DNA of 64,000 nucleotides from Bacteroidetes bacterium 37-13 (GTDB lineage Bacteria; Bacteroidota; Bacteroidia; Chitinophagales; LD1): NCBI GenBank assembly GCA_001897535.1, contig MKTC01000023.1, positions 1 to 64,000 of the forward strand, read 5' to 3'. Shown piece by piece: positions 33,739 to 42,408 of this stretch (position 1 is its first letter; each line of letters starts with the position of its first letter). The notes under the pieces were generated by a model. It saw only the letters and a program-made list of their open reading frames with translations, ran no database searches and was not told where the DNA came from. The position numbers and the translations under genes were made by a program.

Positions 33739-34935
33739 TTATTTTCTCCATTTTGCATCGTGTGCAAATACATGTTTCAGTACTTCAATTTCATTTTCTG
33801 ATAGCGATAAGTTTCTGCGCTCCATCATTTTTTGTATTGCTTCCAAGCTTTTCTCAAAAGTGAATGTTCTTAGCCATTGCGCTCCGCCCCAAGTAAATGA
33901 TGGAATAAATTTTGGAGGAAAATCGCTACCGAAAATATTGGCACAAACACCAACAGTAGTTCCTGTATTGAACATAGTGTTAATGCCACTTTTACTGTGG
34001 TCGCCCATCATTAAACCACAAAATTGAAGTCCTGTTTTTATGTTTTTATCATCAGCATAACTCCAAACATCAACTTCCGCATAGTTATTTTTTAAATTAC
34101 TGTTATTGGTATCTGCGCCCAAGTTGCACCATTCGCCAATTACACTATTGCCGATAAATCCATCGTGAGCCTTGTTGCTGTAAGCAGAAAAAACACTGTT
34201 GTTTACTTCGCCTCCAACTTTGCAGTGCGGTCCAATAGTTGTAGCACCATAAATTTTTGCACCCATTTTAATTACGGCATGTTCACCAAGTGCAAACGGT
34301 GCACGAATCATGCTGCCTTCCATTATTTCAGCATCTTTTCCAATATAAATTGAACCTGATTTTGTATTTAAAATAGATGCTTCCACAACAGCACCTTCTT
34401 CAATAAATATTTTTTCGCTACTGCCAATTACAGTGTTGGTTGAGCTTAGTTTTGCACTTTCTCTTCCGGCAGTAAGTAAACTAAAATCTGCATCTATTGC
34501 TTGTGTATTTAGTTTGAAAATATCCCAACGTTGGTTTACTAAAGTTGCTGTAAAATCAAGCTCTGTAACCAGAAGTTTTTGAGCAAAATTTAAAATATTA
34601 TCAGTAGTAAATTGAGAGTTGTTTTGTGTTTTAAACGCTAAAATTTCAGTGCCTTGTATAAGTACATTTTCGTTAGGTAATGTTTTCAATGCTTCTAATA
34701 ATTTAGCATTGGGCAATAAAGCAGCATTCACAAATAAATTAGGCGAAGCATAGTAGGCAGGAAAAACTTTTTGAAGGTACTCTTGTGTGAGCACAGATAC
34801 TGTTTGCTGAAAATGCTTTTCCCATTTTTGGCGAATAGTGAGTATGCCAATGCGCAAATCCGCTACCGGTTTTGTGAATGTAAATGGTAGAAAATTTTTA
34901 TGCTGCAATGTGGTTTCAAACAAAATAATATTCAT
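33739..34935 (-). CDS. GlmU-like sugar-phosphate nucleotidyltransferase/acetyltransferase (Bacteroidota type)
   Basis: 398 aa. The N-terminal half is a divergent nucleotidyltransferase-like domain (MNIILFETTLQHKNFLPFTFTKPVADLRIG); the rest is a left-handed beta-helix of hexapeptide repeats (IYIGKDAEIMEGSMIRAPFALGEHAVIKMGAKIYGATTIGPHCKVGGEV). This matches the Bacteroidota family often proposed to replace GlmU in UDP-N-acetylglucosamine synthesis. The usual LxAGxGTRM nucleotide motif is not visible in the N-terminal part, so the uridylyltransferase role is by family, not by motif. It lies between gltX and the T9SS protein on the same strand. Confidence 0.85.
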   Translation of the reverse strand: MNIILFETTLQHKNFLPFTFTKPVADLRIGILTIRQKWEKHFQQTVSVLTQEYLQKVFPAYYASPNLFVNAALLPNAKLLEALKTLPNENVLIQGTEILAFKTQNNSQFTTDNILNFAQKLLVTELDFTATLVNQRWDIFKLNTQAIDADFSLLTAGRESAKLSSTNTVIGSSEKIFIEEGAVVEASILNTKSGSIYIGKDAEIMEGSMIRAPFALGEHAVIKMGAKIYGATTIGPHCKVGGEVNNSVFSAYSNKAHDGFIGNSVIGEWCNLGADTNNSNLKNNYAEVDVWSYADDKNIKTGLQFCGLMMGDHSKSGINTMFNTGTTVGVCANIFGSDFPPKFIPSFTWGGAQWLRTFTFEKSLEAIQKMMERRNLSLSENEIEVLKHVFAHDAKWRK

Positions 34936-34967
34936 ACAAAAAGTATCTTGATTAAAGTAATTTTATT

Positions 34968-36506
34968 TTAAAAAGTATCGAATAAATCTGCCGCTTTTGA
35001 AATGCGTGCCAACGATTTTTCTTTACCTAAAAGTTGCATCATATCAAACACCGGAGGTCCTTGCATGGTTCCTGCCAATGCTATTCTTAAGAGTGGCATC
35101 ACTTCACCAATTTTTACTTGTTTTTCGGCAATAAATGCTTTGGCACTTGCCTCAATTTCTTGAGTAGAAAAATTACTCAAATTTTGGAGATGCGCCACTA
35201 AACCATGCATAAGTTCTTTTTTGTCGCTACTCCATTTTTTCTTTACTCCAGCAATATCGTATTCTTTAATTTCTATAAAAAAGTAGTAGCCCATTTCTAA
35301 TAAATCGGTTAAGAAAGTAGCACGCTCTTTCATCAATCCACAAAAAGTTTCTAAGTATTCGCTATTAACATCGTATCCTTTTTCTTTTGCCAAAGGGCGA
35401 ATAGCATTGGCGAGTTCTGCATTGCTTTTAGCTTTTAAGTATTGATGGTTGAACCATTTTGCTTTTTCGTAATCGAAGCGTGCACCGGCTTTGTGTACTT
35501 TTTCAATGCTGAATTGCGCTATCAATTCTTCTTTAGAAAGTATTTCTTGGTTAGTGCCTGGATTCCAACCTAAGAGTGCTAAAAAGTTCATCACCGCTTC
35601 GGGGAAAAAACCTTTTTCGCGATAGCCTTCAGATATATTTCCGGTTTCCGGATCTTGCCAACTTAATGGAAAAGAAGGAAATCCTAATCGGTCGCCATCG
35701 CGTTTGCTCAGTTTTCCATTTCCGTCTGGTTTCAAAATAAGCGATAGGTGTGCAAATTTAGGCATTGCACTTTCCAATCCTAAAGCGCGATAAAGCAAAA
35801 CGTGTAGTGGTGCAGAACTCAGCCACTCTTCGCCCCTAATTACGTGTGTGATTTTCATCATGTAATCATCGGCTACATTTGCTAAATGGTAGGTTGGCAT
35901 TCCATCACTTTTGTAAAGCACTTTATCGTCTAATTGCGAAGTATTAAAAGTAACCCATCCGCGTACTTCATCATTAAATTTCACCTCTTCGTTGCGTGGC
36001 ATTTTAAAGCGAACCACAAAAGGTTCACCGTTTGCTAATCGTGCTTTCACTTCATCTTCGCTCAGCGAAGTTGAGTTTTTCATATATTGTCTGGAAACCG
36101 CATTATATGCTGGGTTCGGCACTCCTTGTGCTTGCATATTGGTGCGCATGAGTTCTAATTCTTCCGGAGTATCGAAAGCGTAATACGCATCGCCCGAAGC
36201 CAATAGTTTATCGGAGAATTCTTTGTACAAAGTTTTGCGCTCGCTTTGTCTGTATGGCGCAAATTCACCATCTCCAAATCCTAAACCTTCGTTTGGTTCA
36301 ATGCCGCACCATTTTAAAGATTCTATAATAAAATTTTCTGCACCCGGCACAAAACGGTTTTGGTCGGTATCTTCTATTCTTAAAATAAAGTCGCCTCCAC
36401 TTTGTTTTGCTAATAAATAATTAAACAATGCCGTACGCATTCCTCCAATGTGCATAGGACCTGTTGGGCTTGGTGCAAAACGCACTCTTATTTTTCTTTC
36501 ACTCAT
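34968..36506 (-). CDS. gltX: Glutamyl-tRNA synthetase
   Basis: 512 aa, class I synthetase charging tRNA-Glu. The HIGH motif is in RFAPSPTGPMHIGGMRTALFNYL, the KMSKS-like motif is in GNGKLSKRDGDRLGFP, and RIEDTDQNRFVPGAE is a typical conserved segment. The C-terminal helical anticodon domain is present, with normal length for Bacteroidota GluRS. A TAAATTCG promoter-like element lies 20-27 bp before the ATG at 36506. The gene heads the leftward gltX-GlmU-like-T9SS set and is divergent from the polysaccharide deacetylase. Confidence 0.97.
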   Translation of the reverse strand: MSERKIRVRFAPSPTGPMHIGGMRTALFNYLLAKQSGGDFILRIEDTDQNRFVPGAENFIIESLKWCGIEPNEGLGFGDGEFAPYRQSERKTLYKEFSDKLLASGDAYYAFDTPEELELMRTNMQAQGVPNPAYNAVSRQYMKNSTSLSEDEVKARLANGEPFVVRFKMPRNEEVKFNDEVRGWVTFNTSQLDDKVLYKSDGMPTYHLANVADDYMMKITHVIRGEEWLSSAPLHVLLYRALGLESAMPKFAHLSLILKPDGNGKLSKRDGDRLGFPSFPLSWQDPETGNISEGYREKGFFPEAVMNFLALLGWNPGTNQEILSKEELIAQFSIEKVHKAGARFDYEKAKWFNHQYLKAKSNAELANAIRPLAKEKGYDVNSEYLETFCGLMKERATFLTDLLEMGYYFFIEIKEYDIAGVKKKWSSDKKELMHGLVAHLQNLSNFSTQEIEASAKAFIAEKQVKIGEVMPLLRIALAGTMQGPPVFDMMQLLGKEKSLARISKAADLFDTF

Positions 36507-36525
36507 AACTTATTAAAATGGGTTG

Positions 36526-36533
36526 CGAATTTA
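36526..36533 (-). promoter_or_regulatory. Candidate gltX promoter -7 element
   Basis: TAAATTCG on the minus strand fits TAnnTTYG and is 20 bp before the gltX ATG, a spacing similar to other candidate promoters in the window. Confidence 0.4.
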
Positions 36534-36578
36534 ATGTTATGTTCCACTTTTGTTGGTTCAATTTATAGAATTGCCGGA

Positions 36579-37217
36579 ATGAAATTGTTTAAAACTTTAG
36601 TAAAACCTCCTGTGTGGATGCGGTTTTTGTTTCCTAATGTTACTTGGAAAAAAAGTAACAGCAATTCTATTTACTTAACTTTTGATGATGGCCCAACGCC
36701 TGAAATTACAGATTTTGTATTGCAAGAATTAGAGAATTATAATGCAAAAGCTACCTTTTTTTGTATTGGAAAAAATGTGTTGGAGCATCCTGAAATTTGT
36801 GCGAAAGTGGCAGCGCATGGGCACACTTTAGCTAATCATACCATGAACCACATTAAAGGTTGGAAGGTTTCTACTGAAATTTATTTACAAGAAATTGAAG
36901 ACTGCAATGAAGCGCTGCAAAAGGTTTTTCCTAATAAAAAAGTGAATTTTTTTCGTCCGCCTTATGGCAAAATTTCTCCTTCGCAAATTCAAAAAGTTTC
37001 GGGAGAATATGAAATTGTTTTGTGGAGTGTTTTAAGTTGCGATTACGATGAAAGTTTAAATTCAAACGATGTAGTCGAAAACGTAATTCAATATGCTCAA
37101 TCAGGTTCAATTATTGTTTTTCACGATACCACAAAGGCATTTCCTCGCTTAAAAGCAGCATTGCCAAAGGTTTTGGCACATTTTAGCGAAAAAGGCTTTC
37201 AGTTTTCAACGCTTTAA
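36579..37217 (+). CDS. Polysaccharide deacetylase (NodB homology domain)
   Basis: About 212 aa from ATG 36579 (MKLFKTLVKPPVWMRFLFPN). The ORF-track start at 36450 lies inside gltX on the other strand and is rejected. NodB/CE4 motifs: IYLTFDDGPTPEITDFVL (motif 1), HTLANHTMNH (motif 2, the metal-binding His pair) and FFRPPYGKISP (motif 3), with SIIVFHDTTKA near the end (motif 5). It deacetylates N-acetylated polysaccharides or peptidoglycan at the cell envelope. No classical signal peptide is seen; the N-terminal segment may be a membrane-proximal anchor. Confidence 0.9.
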   Translation: MKLFKTLVKPPVWMRFLFPNVTWKKSNSNSIYLTFDDGPTPEITDFVLQELENYNAKATFFCIGKNVLEHPEICAKVAAHGHTLANHTMNHIKGWKVSTEIYLQEIEDCNEALQKVFPNKKVNFFRPPYGKISPSQIQKVSGEYEIVLWSVLSCDYDESLNSNDVVENVIQYAQSGSIIVFHDTTKAFPRLKAALPKVLAHFSEKGFQFSTL

Positions 37218-37250
37218 TTCGGCTACACTTTTTTCATTCAGGCAAATTTG

Positions 37251-37258
37251 TAACTTCG
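37251..37258 (+). promoter_or_regulatory. Candidate promoter -7 element for DUF5606 gene
   Basis: TAACTTCG fits TAnnTTYG and is 27 bp upstream of the ATG at 37286. No clear -33 box is seen. Confidence 0.4.
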
Positions 37259-37285
37259 CACTCCAATTTATTAAAATAATAGCAA

Positions 37286-37855
37286 ATGACATTAGCAGAA
37301 ATCGTAGCAATTACAGGTCTTCCGGGTTTGTACAAAGTGGTAGGAAAAAGAAATGACGGGTTAGTGGTTACTTCGTTGGTTGATGATAAAACTACTTTTG
37401 TTTCAGGAAGAAAGCACCTTTTTACAACGCTTGATAATGTAACAATGTACACAACAGGTGATGGCGTAACTTTGAAAACAGTGCTTGCAGAAATGAAAAA
37501 GCAAGAAGCGAATAATCCACCGGTTGCTAAAGATGATGCGGCTGTGAAAGCTTATGTAGAGAAAGTAATTCCTGATTACGATAAAGAAAAAGTATATGTG
37601 AGCGATATGAAAAAATTGCTCAAATGGTACGATATACTTAATGGACAAAAATTGGTTGAAGAGCTGATTAAAGAGGAGGGAACTATAGAAGCAATAGAAA
37701 AAATAGCAGAAGCGAAAGCAGAAGAAAAGCAAGCTAAAAAAACGGCTGCGAAACCTAAAAAAGAAGCTAAACCAAAGGTTGAAAAAACAACTAAAGCTTC
37801 TACTAAGCCGGCACCGGGAGCTAAAAAAGTAACTGCACCGCGCAAAGCACAGTAA
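37286..37855 (+). CDS. DUF5606 family protein
   Basis: 189 aa. The N-terminal ~75 residues (LAEIVAITGLPGLYKVVGKRNDGLVVTSL, FVSGRKHLFTTLDNVTMYT) and the following helical part (YVSDMKKLLKWYDIL) match the DUF5606 family, confined to Bacteroidota as far as I know. The C-terminal ~50 residues are a lysine/alanine/proline-rich tail (KKTAAKPKKEAKPKVEKTTK) typical of nucleic-acid-binding or unstructured extensions. It is cytoplasmic, and the function is unknown. It is followed 10 bp later by a small lipoprotein gene and is probably co-transcribed with it. Confidence 0.85.
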   Translation: MTLAEIVAITGLPGLYKVVGKRNDGLVVTSLVDDKTTFVSGRKHLFTTLDNVTMYTTGDGVTLKTVLAEMKKQEANNPPVAKDDAAVKAYVEKVIPDYDKEKVYVSDMKKLLKWYDILNGQKLVEELIKEEGTIEAIEKIAEAKAEEKQAKKTAAKPKKEAKPKVEKTTKASTKPAPGAKKVTAPRKAQ

Positions 37856-37865
37856 TTCTGTATTC

Positions 37866-38174
37866 ATGAAAGCAACTTCGGTTCTATTTGTTGCATTCTT
37901 ATTCTTTGCTGCTTCATGCGGCAAAACACCATTCCCATGTTTTATTGTAAGTGAAAAGGAAGATAGTATTCCGGTAAATAAAATGGTTTACTTTAATGCT
38001 ATTTGCTCAGATAATGCCAAAGAATACTTTTGGGCTTTCCCCAATGATAGCGTAGCTTATGAAGAATATGTAGGCTATATTTTTCGCGATACCGGTAATG
38101 CAGAAGTTTCTTTAATGGTAGGCAATGGCAATAAAACACAGAGAATGGTTAAGCATTTGCACGTGGTGCAATAA
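37866..38174 (+). CDS. Small lipoprotein with PKD-like domain
   Basis: 102 aa. A lipoprotein signal (MKATSVLFVAFLFFAASCGK) has its candidate lipidated Cys at residue 18. The mature ~80 residues (IPVNKMVYFNAICSDNAKEYFWAFPND, YEEYVGYIFRDTGNAEVSLMV) have the rhythm of a PKD/Ig-like beta sandwich. No specific function can be named. It is encoded 10 bp after the DUF5606 gene. Confidence 0.7.
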   Translation: MKATSVLFVAFLFFAASCGKTPFPCFIVSEKEDSIPVNKMVYFNAICSDNAKEYFWAFPNDSVAYEEYVGYIFRDTGNAEVSLMVGNGNKTQRMVKHLHVVQ

Positions 38175-38207
38175 CACAACCTTTATATTCTAAACGAATA
38201 TTTTTAT

Positions 38208-38567
38208 CTATCTGAAGTAGGATAAATCTTTCTTTGGAGGGTCGTTATCTTTATCGTTTTGTGTTGGAGCATCATCATCATAATATTCCACATCAGGGTA
38301 GTCTAACAAACGGTAGCGGAAAATAAGGAACAAGCCACTTTCAATAACTAATGAAAGCGGTAAATATGGCAGCACTGCTTTTAATTTTTCCGGGTCGGTG
38401 AATGTGTCTTTCCCCAAAGCAAACATCAATACTATTACAAACATCATGCTCACCATAAAGTAGCTGCCAACAAATTTCCATACCCATTTATTGGGCGATA
38501 GTCCTTTAGCAACAGCTAATTGGTGTATTTTGTAACCAAAGAAAAACAACAATAATATAACTATCAT
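38208..38567 (-). CDS. Small membrane protein
   Basis: 119 aa, unrecognised. There are about three hydrophobic segments (MIVILLLFFFGYKIHQLAV, FVGSYFMVSMMFVIVLMFALG, LPLSLVIESGLFLIFRYRLL) and a charged acidic tail (VEYYDDDAPTQNDKDNDPPKKD). It lies convergent to the small lipoprotein gene and 245 bp from the leucine dehydrogenase start on the other strand. Nothing points to a function. Confidence 0.6.
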   Translation of the reverse strand: MIVILLLFFFGYKIHQLAVAKGLSPNKWVWKFVGSYFMVSMMFVIVLMFALGKDTFTDPEKLKAVLPYLPLSLVIESGLFLIFRYRLLDYPDVEYYDDDAPTQNDKDNDPPKKDLSYFR

Positions 38568-38757
38568 AAAGTGAAATTCAGTAGTGTAAAATCAAAGACT
38601 ATGTGAAATAGAGGTTGGCTAAAGTAAAAATTTGAAACTACATCTCCAATGCAATTTTTATGCAACTCGGTTTTATTGTGAAGTATTATCAAATTGCTTT
38701 TTGAATCTTCTTGAATTTTACAAAATAAGCCGAAGGATTTTTATTACCATTTTTAAA

Positions 38758-38788
38758 CTTGGGCAATTCGTTAATTACTCTACTTTCG
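38758..38788 (+). promoter_or_regulatory. Candidate promoter for leucine dehydrogenase operon
   Basis: CTTG (38758-38761) and TACTTTCG (38781-38788) are 19 bp apart, near the Bacteroidota -33/-7 spacing. The ATG is 24 bp downstream. Confidence 0.5.
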
Positions 38789-38812
38789 CGCCTCGTATAA
38801 ATACGGATATTT

Positions 38813-39913
38813 ATGAGTTCTTTTTCAACAACGGAAGTAAAGCCAAATTCAACACAAAGTTTATTGGCAATGGCAGAAAATCTGCAACACGAGCAAATTG
38901 TTTATTTCAACGATGAAGAAACCGGATTAAAAGGTTTTATCGGTATTCACAATACAGTTTTAGGCCCATCTTTGGGCGGCTGCCGCATTTGGAATTATAC
39001 CGATATTGATTCTGCGTTATTAGATGTAATTAGGCTAAGCCGAGGAATGACATTTAAGTCTTCTATCAGCGGTATCAATTTAGGTGGCGGAAAATCAGTT
39101 ATCATCAACAACAATCCTGCACAACGAACCGAAAAGTTTTGGCGCAAATTTGCTGAGTATGTAGAAAGTTTAGGCGGAAGATATATTGCAGCAGAAGATG
39201 TGGGAACTTCTACCAAAGAGGTTTCATATATGATGGAAGTTACCAAACACGTGAGTGGCAAACCTGTTGAGCAAGGCGGTGCGGGCGATCCATCACCATT
39301 TACGGCTCATGGCGTTTATTTAGGTATAAAAGCCTCAGCTAAGAAAGCTTATGGAAACGAAGATTTGAACGGTAGAAAAGTGGTTATTCAAGGTGTTGGA
39401 CACGTTGGCTATTACTTATCGGAAATGCTGGCAAAAGAAGGTGCAAAATTATTTGTTGCCGATTTGAATAAGTCGCTTGTGAAACGTGCAGTTGAAAATT
39501 TGAATGCAACCGAAATTGGCATAAATGAAGTTTACTCTTTTGATGCTGATATTTACGCACCTTGTGCTTTAGGCGCAACGCTAAATGAAAACACAATTCC
39601 ACAATTGAAATGTGCTATTGTAGCCGGCTCTGCCAATAATCAATTGGCAAATGAAAAAGTTGATGGTGATAGTTTATTTAAAAAGGGCATTGTTTATGCT
39701 CCGGATTTCTTGATAAATGCCGGTGGCGTAATCAATTGCTATCAAGAAATAATTGGCTACAACCGCGATAAGGCAATGGAAAAGGTAGATGCTATTTATG
39801 AGCAAACACTCAATATTTTTAAACTGAGCGAGACAGAAAAAATTTCTACACACAGCGCAGCAGAAAAAATTGCACTTAAACGAATTGAAGATACAAAAGC
39901 TAAAAAGAAGTAG
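38813..39913 (+). CDS. ldh: Glu/Leu/Phe/Val dehydrogenase, leucine dehydrogenase-like
   Basis: 366 aa, the length of leucine/valine dehydrogenases. It oxidatively deaminates branched-chain amino acids with NAD+. Substrate-binding motifs: LGPSLGGCRIWNYTDIDSAL, the lysine-containing GMTFKSSISGINLGGGKSVI, and YIAAEDVGTSTKEV. The Rossmann domain has VVIQGVGHVGYYLSEML, and APDFLINAGGVINCYQE closes it. Stop and nusB start are 3 bp apart, so this gene leads a nusB operon, a recurrent Bacteroidota arrangement. Specificity between Leu, Val and Phe is inferred from length and overall similarity. Confidence 0.93.
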   Translation: MSSFSTTEVKPNSTQSLLAMAENLQHEQIVYFNDEETGLKGFIGIHNTVLGPSLGGCRIWNYTDIDSALLDVIRLSRGMTFKSSISGINLGGGKSVIINNNPAQRTEKFWRKFAEYVESLGGRYIAAEDVGTSTKEVSYMMEVTKHVSGKPVEQGGAGDPSPFTAHGVYLGIKASAKKAYGNEDLNGRKVVIQGVGHVGYYLSEMLAKEGAKLFVADLNKSLVKRAVENLNATEIGINEVYSFDADIYAPCALGATLNENTIPQLKCAIVAGSANNQLANEKVDGDSLFKKGIVYAPDFLINAGGVINCYQEIIGYNRDKAMEKVDAIYEQTLNIFKLSETEKISTHSAAEKIALKRIEDTKAKKK

Positions 39914-39916
39914 TAA

Positions 39917-40858
39917 ATGTTAGGAAGAAGAAACCTCAGAATTAAAGTAATGCAAACACTTTACGTGCGCGAACTGCACGATGAAGAGAGTTTGAAATTT
40001 TTAGAAGGACAGTTGAAAAATAACCTTCACAGAAGTAATATGTTGTATCTCACCATGATTCAATATATTATAGAAGTGTGCCTTTATGTGTTGGAAGATA
40101 AAAACAGAAGGCTTGCCAAGTTTTTAAAAACACAAGAGGATTTAGCACTCAATACTATTTTAGCCCGTAATAAAGTTGTAGAAGCTTTGCGCGCAGACGA
40201 AACCTTGCAACTATATTTTAAGCAAGAAAAAGTAAGCCAATATATTGATGCGGATATCATTCGCCAGTTATATATCGAAGTAACCGAAAAACAACGCTAC
40301 AAAGAATACTTTAAGTTAGAAGAAACTACAATTGAAGCAGATGTTGATATTTTGGCATACATCATAAAACAAGTGCTTACTAAAAATAAAACCTTAGATA
40401 AGCATTTAGAAGAAACCTTTGTAAACATGGACGATGATAGCGGCACACTTTGGATGGTATTGCAAAAATACGTTGAAGGTTTTGTGAAAAGCGGTACTGC
40501 ACCTTTTTCTGATGCCATTAGTTATTGGGAAAAAGAACATCCTTTTGCATTGGAACTTTTGCGCAAAACATACCAACACAACGAAGAAATTACAGAAGTA
40601 GTTCGTCCATTTCTTAAAAACTGGGAGTTAGAAAGAGTAGCCGTGATGGATTTGCTTATACTTAAACTCGCTATGTGCGAATTGCTTTATATGCCAACTA
40701 TTCCTGTAAAAGTTACCATAAACGAATACATTGATATTTCTAAGTTTTACAGCACTCCAAAGAGTAAAGACTTTGTGAATGGCGTATTAGATAAAGCTAA
40801 AAATCAGCTAATGGATGAAGGTTTAATTAAAAAACAGGGAAGGGGATTGGTTGAGTAA
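39917..40858 (+). CDS. nusB: Transcription antitermination factor NusB (long Bacteroidota form)
   Basis: 313 aa, longer than the ~140-aa E. coli NusB, as usual for Bacteroidota, with an extended N-terminal helical region before the conserved NusB core. The start MLGRRNLRIKVMQTLYV is typical, and the C-terminal core is clear (ELERVAVMDLLILKLAMCELLY, VKVTINEYIDISKFYSTPKSKDFVNGVLDKA). NusB with NusE/S10 binds boxA RNA to support rRNA transcription. It follows leucine dehydrogenase by 3 bp and precedes the DUF1573-yajC-coaE genes, a conserved order in the phylum. Confidence 0.95.
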   Translation: MLGRRNLRIKVMQTLYVRELHDEESLKFLEGQLKNNLHRSNMLYLTMIQYIIEVCLYVLEDKNRRLAKFLKTQEDLALNTILARNKVVEALRADETLQLYFKQEKVSQYIDADIIRQLYIEVTEKQRYKEYFKLEETTIEADVDILAYIIKQVLTKNKTLDKHLEETFVNMDDDSGTLWMVLQKYVEGFVKSGTAPFSDAISYWEKEHPFALELLRKTYQHNEEITEVVRPFLKNWELERVAVMDLLILKLAMCELLYMPTIPVKVTINEYIDISKFYSTPKSKDFVNGVLDKAKNQLMDEGLIKKQGRGLVE

Positions 40859-40886
40859 TTTTAAGAAATGCAATACTTTAAAATTC

Positions 40887-40894
40887 TACTTTCG
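40887..40894 (+). promoter_or_regulatory. Candidate promoter -7 element for DUF1573-yajC-coaE
   Basis: TACTTTCG is identical to the elements before the leucine dehydrogenase and ABC transporter genes. It lies between nusB and the DUF1573 lipoprotein, 57 bp before the ATG. Confidence 0.45.
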
Positions 40895-40951
40895 CATTTC
40901 GATTTTTTTTAAAACAGATAAAGTATTAGGACTTTAGAAAATATTTTAGGA

Positions 40952-41395
40952 ATGAAAAAAGTAACATTAGCTGTTGCACTATTAGTAGTTCTTTTGGCAA
41001 CCGAATCTTGCAGAAGAAAAGGTGATGAAAAATTGCGCAACGGAGGATTAACCACAGAAATGATTAAAGATTCTACCAAGGTGGAATTTGTAGAAACGCA
41101 ATTTGCATTCGACACAATTAAGCAAGGCGATAAAGTAGAACACACTTTTGTGCTGAAAAACGTGGGCGACAAAAACTTGTTTATCACAAACGCATTTGGA
41201 AGTTGCGGCTGCACAGTACCGGAATATCCAAAAGAGCCAATTCCTCCAGGAAAAACAGGCGAAGTAAAAGTTACTTTTAATTCTGCCGGAAAAGAAGGTG
41301 TGCAACAAAAAACGGTTACATTAACTATGAACACAGGCAAACGCAACGAATTGCTTTACTTAAATGGTTATATAAAAACCGATAAAAGCGAATAA
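40952..41395 (+). CDS. DUF1573 lipoprotein
   Basis: 147 aa. A lipoprotein signal ends LLATESCRRK (Cys20). The mature part is a DUF1573 domain: VETQFAFDTIKQGDKVEHTFVLKN and FGSCGCTVPEYPKEPIPPGKTG, with the family's Cys-Gly-Cys motif. It is a paralog of the secreted protein at 14020-14484 but membrane-anchored. The nusB-DUF1573-yajC-coaE order is common in Bacteroidota; a link to protein export through YajC is suggestive but unproven. Confidence 0.92.
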   Translation: MKKVTLAVALLVVLLATESCRRKGDEKLRNGGLTTEMIKDSTKVEFVETQFAFDTIKQGDKVEHTFVLKNVGDKNLFITNAFGSCGCTVPEYPKEPIPPGKTGEVKVTFNSAGKEGVQQKTVTLTMNTGKRNELLYLNGYIKTDKSE

Positions 41396-41444
41396 AAATT
41401 GTCTTTAAAAATTATCAGTAATATAAAATTCTCAAATTAAAATT

Positions 41445-41771
41445 ATGCAATTACTTCAAGCAGGAGGCGCTGGTTTCGACCCAATTATCTTAGTTATTTA
41501 CGGTGGATTGTTTATCGTTATCTACTTCTTTTTTATTCGCCCACAAACTAAAAAGGCGAAAGAGCAAAAAAGCTATATTGAGCAAATTCAAAAAGGTGAT
41601 AAAGTTGTTACCACAGGCGGCATTCACGGTAAAATTGTTCGTATAGACGATAACGCATTTTGGGTAGAAGTTGATAACAACGTAAAGTTGAAATTGGAGA
41701 AAAGTGCCATTTCTATGGAACTTTCAAAGCCTTTGAACCAGGCCACAACACCGGCAGAAAAGAAAGACTAA
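41445..41771 (+). CDS. yajC: Preprotein translocase accessory subunit YajC
   Basis: 108 aa. A single N-terminal membrane helix (FDPIILVIYGGLFIVIYFFFIRPQTKKAKEQK) is followed by the small YajC cytoplasmic domain (GDKVVTTGGIHGKIVRIDDNAFWVEVDNNVKLKLEKSAI). It associates with SecDF in the inner membrane. Length and motifs are normal. It sits 49 bp after the DUF1573 gene and 3 bp before coaE, so it is in one operon with them. Confidence 0.97.
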   Translation: MQLLQAGGAGFDPIILVIYGGLFIVIYFFFIRPQTKKAKEQKSYIEQIQKGDKVVTTGGIHGKIVRIDDNAFWVEVDNNVKLKLEKSAISMELSKPLNQATTPAEKKD

Positions 41772-41774
41772 TTT

Positions 41775-42371
41775 ATGCTTCGAGTAGGCATTACCGGAGG
41801 AATTGGCAGTGGCAAAACCACCGCTTGTAAATTATTTGAAAAATTAGGCGTGCCGGTTTATTATGCCGATAACCGCGCAAAAGAATTGATGGTTGATGAT
41901 AAGCAACTGCGTCATTCAATTATCCAAAATTTTGGTGCCGAATCTTATTTAGAAGATGGCTCATTGAACCGACTTTATTTATCATCAGTAGTCTTTAGTG
42001 AGGAGAAAAAATTAGAACTTCTAAACTCATTGGTGCATCCGGTAGTTGCAGCCGATAGCGAATCGTGGAATAGCATTTTGGAACGGAAAAACTTTGCGTA
42101 TTCACTTCGCGAAGCAGCACTGCTGATAGAAACCGGCAGCTACAAACTTTTAGATAAACTTATAGTAGTAACTGCTCCCGAAGAAGATAGAATAAAGCGT
42201 GTAATGTTGCGCGATGGCAGCTCAGAGCAGCAAGTTAAAAGTAGAATTAACGCACAAATGCCCGATTCGGAGAAACTGAAATTGGCAGATTTTATTATTG
42301 AAAACACCGACCTTATTTCTTTAGCGCAACAAGTAAAAGATATTCATGAAAGAATAATGAAACTTTTGTGA
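41775..42371 (+). CDS. coaE: Dephospho-CoA kinase
   Basis: 198 aa. It phosphorylates dephospho-CoA to CoA, the last step of CoA synthesis. The P-loop GITGGIGSGKTT is at the N-terminus, followed by YYADNRAKELM and the CoaE-type segment LLNSLVHPVV. RIKRVMLRDGSSEQQVKSRINAQMP is the typical lid/C-terminal region. Length is normal. It is encoded 3 bp after yajC. Confidence 0.96.
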   Translation: MLRVGITGGIGSGKTTACKLFEKLGVPVYYADNRAKELMVDDKQLRHSIIQNFGAESYLEDGSLNRLYLSSVVFSEEKKLELLNSLVHPVVAADSESWNSILERKNFAYSLREAALLIETGSYKLLDKLIVVTAPEEDRIKRVMLRDGSSEQQVKSRINAQMPDSEKLKLADFIIENTDLISLAQQVKDIHERIMKLL

Positions 42372-42408
42372 GAAACTATCGTATTAACTACATAAAACGA
42401 ATGTGGTT

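Noticed and set aside
36450-36578. Long N-terminal extension of the polysaccharide deacetylase.
   Set aside because: It overlaps gltX on the other strand and has no signal-like or conserved sequence; ATG 36579 is better.
37403-37924. Minus-strand ORF of 173 aa rich in Phe, Ser and Cys.
   Set aside because: It is the antisense shadow of the Lys/Ala-rich DUF5606 tail.
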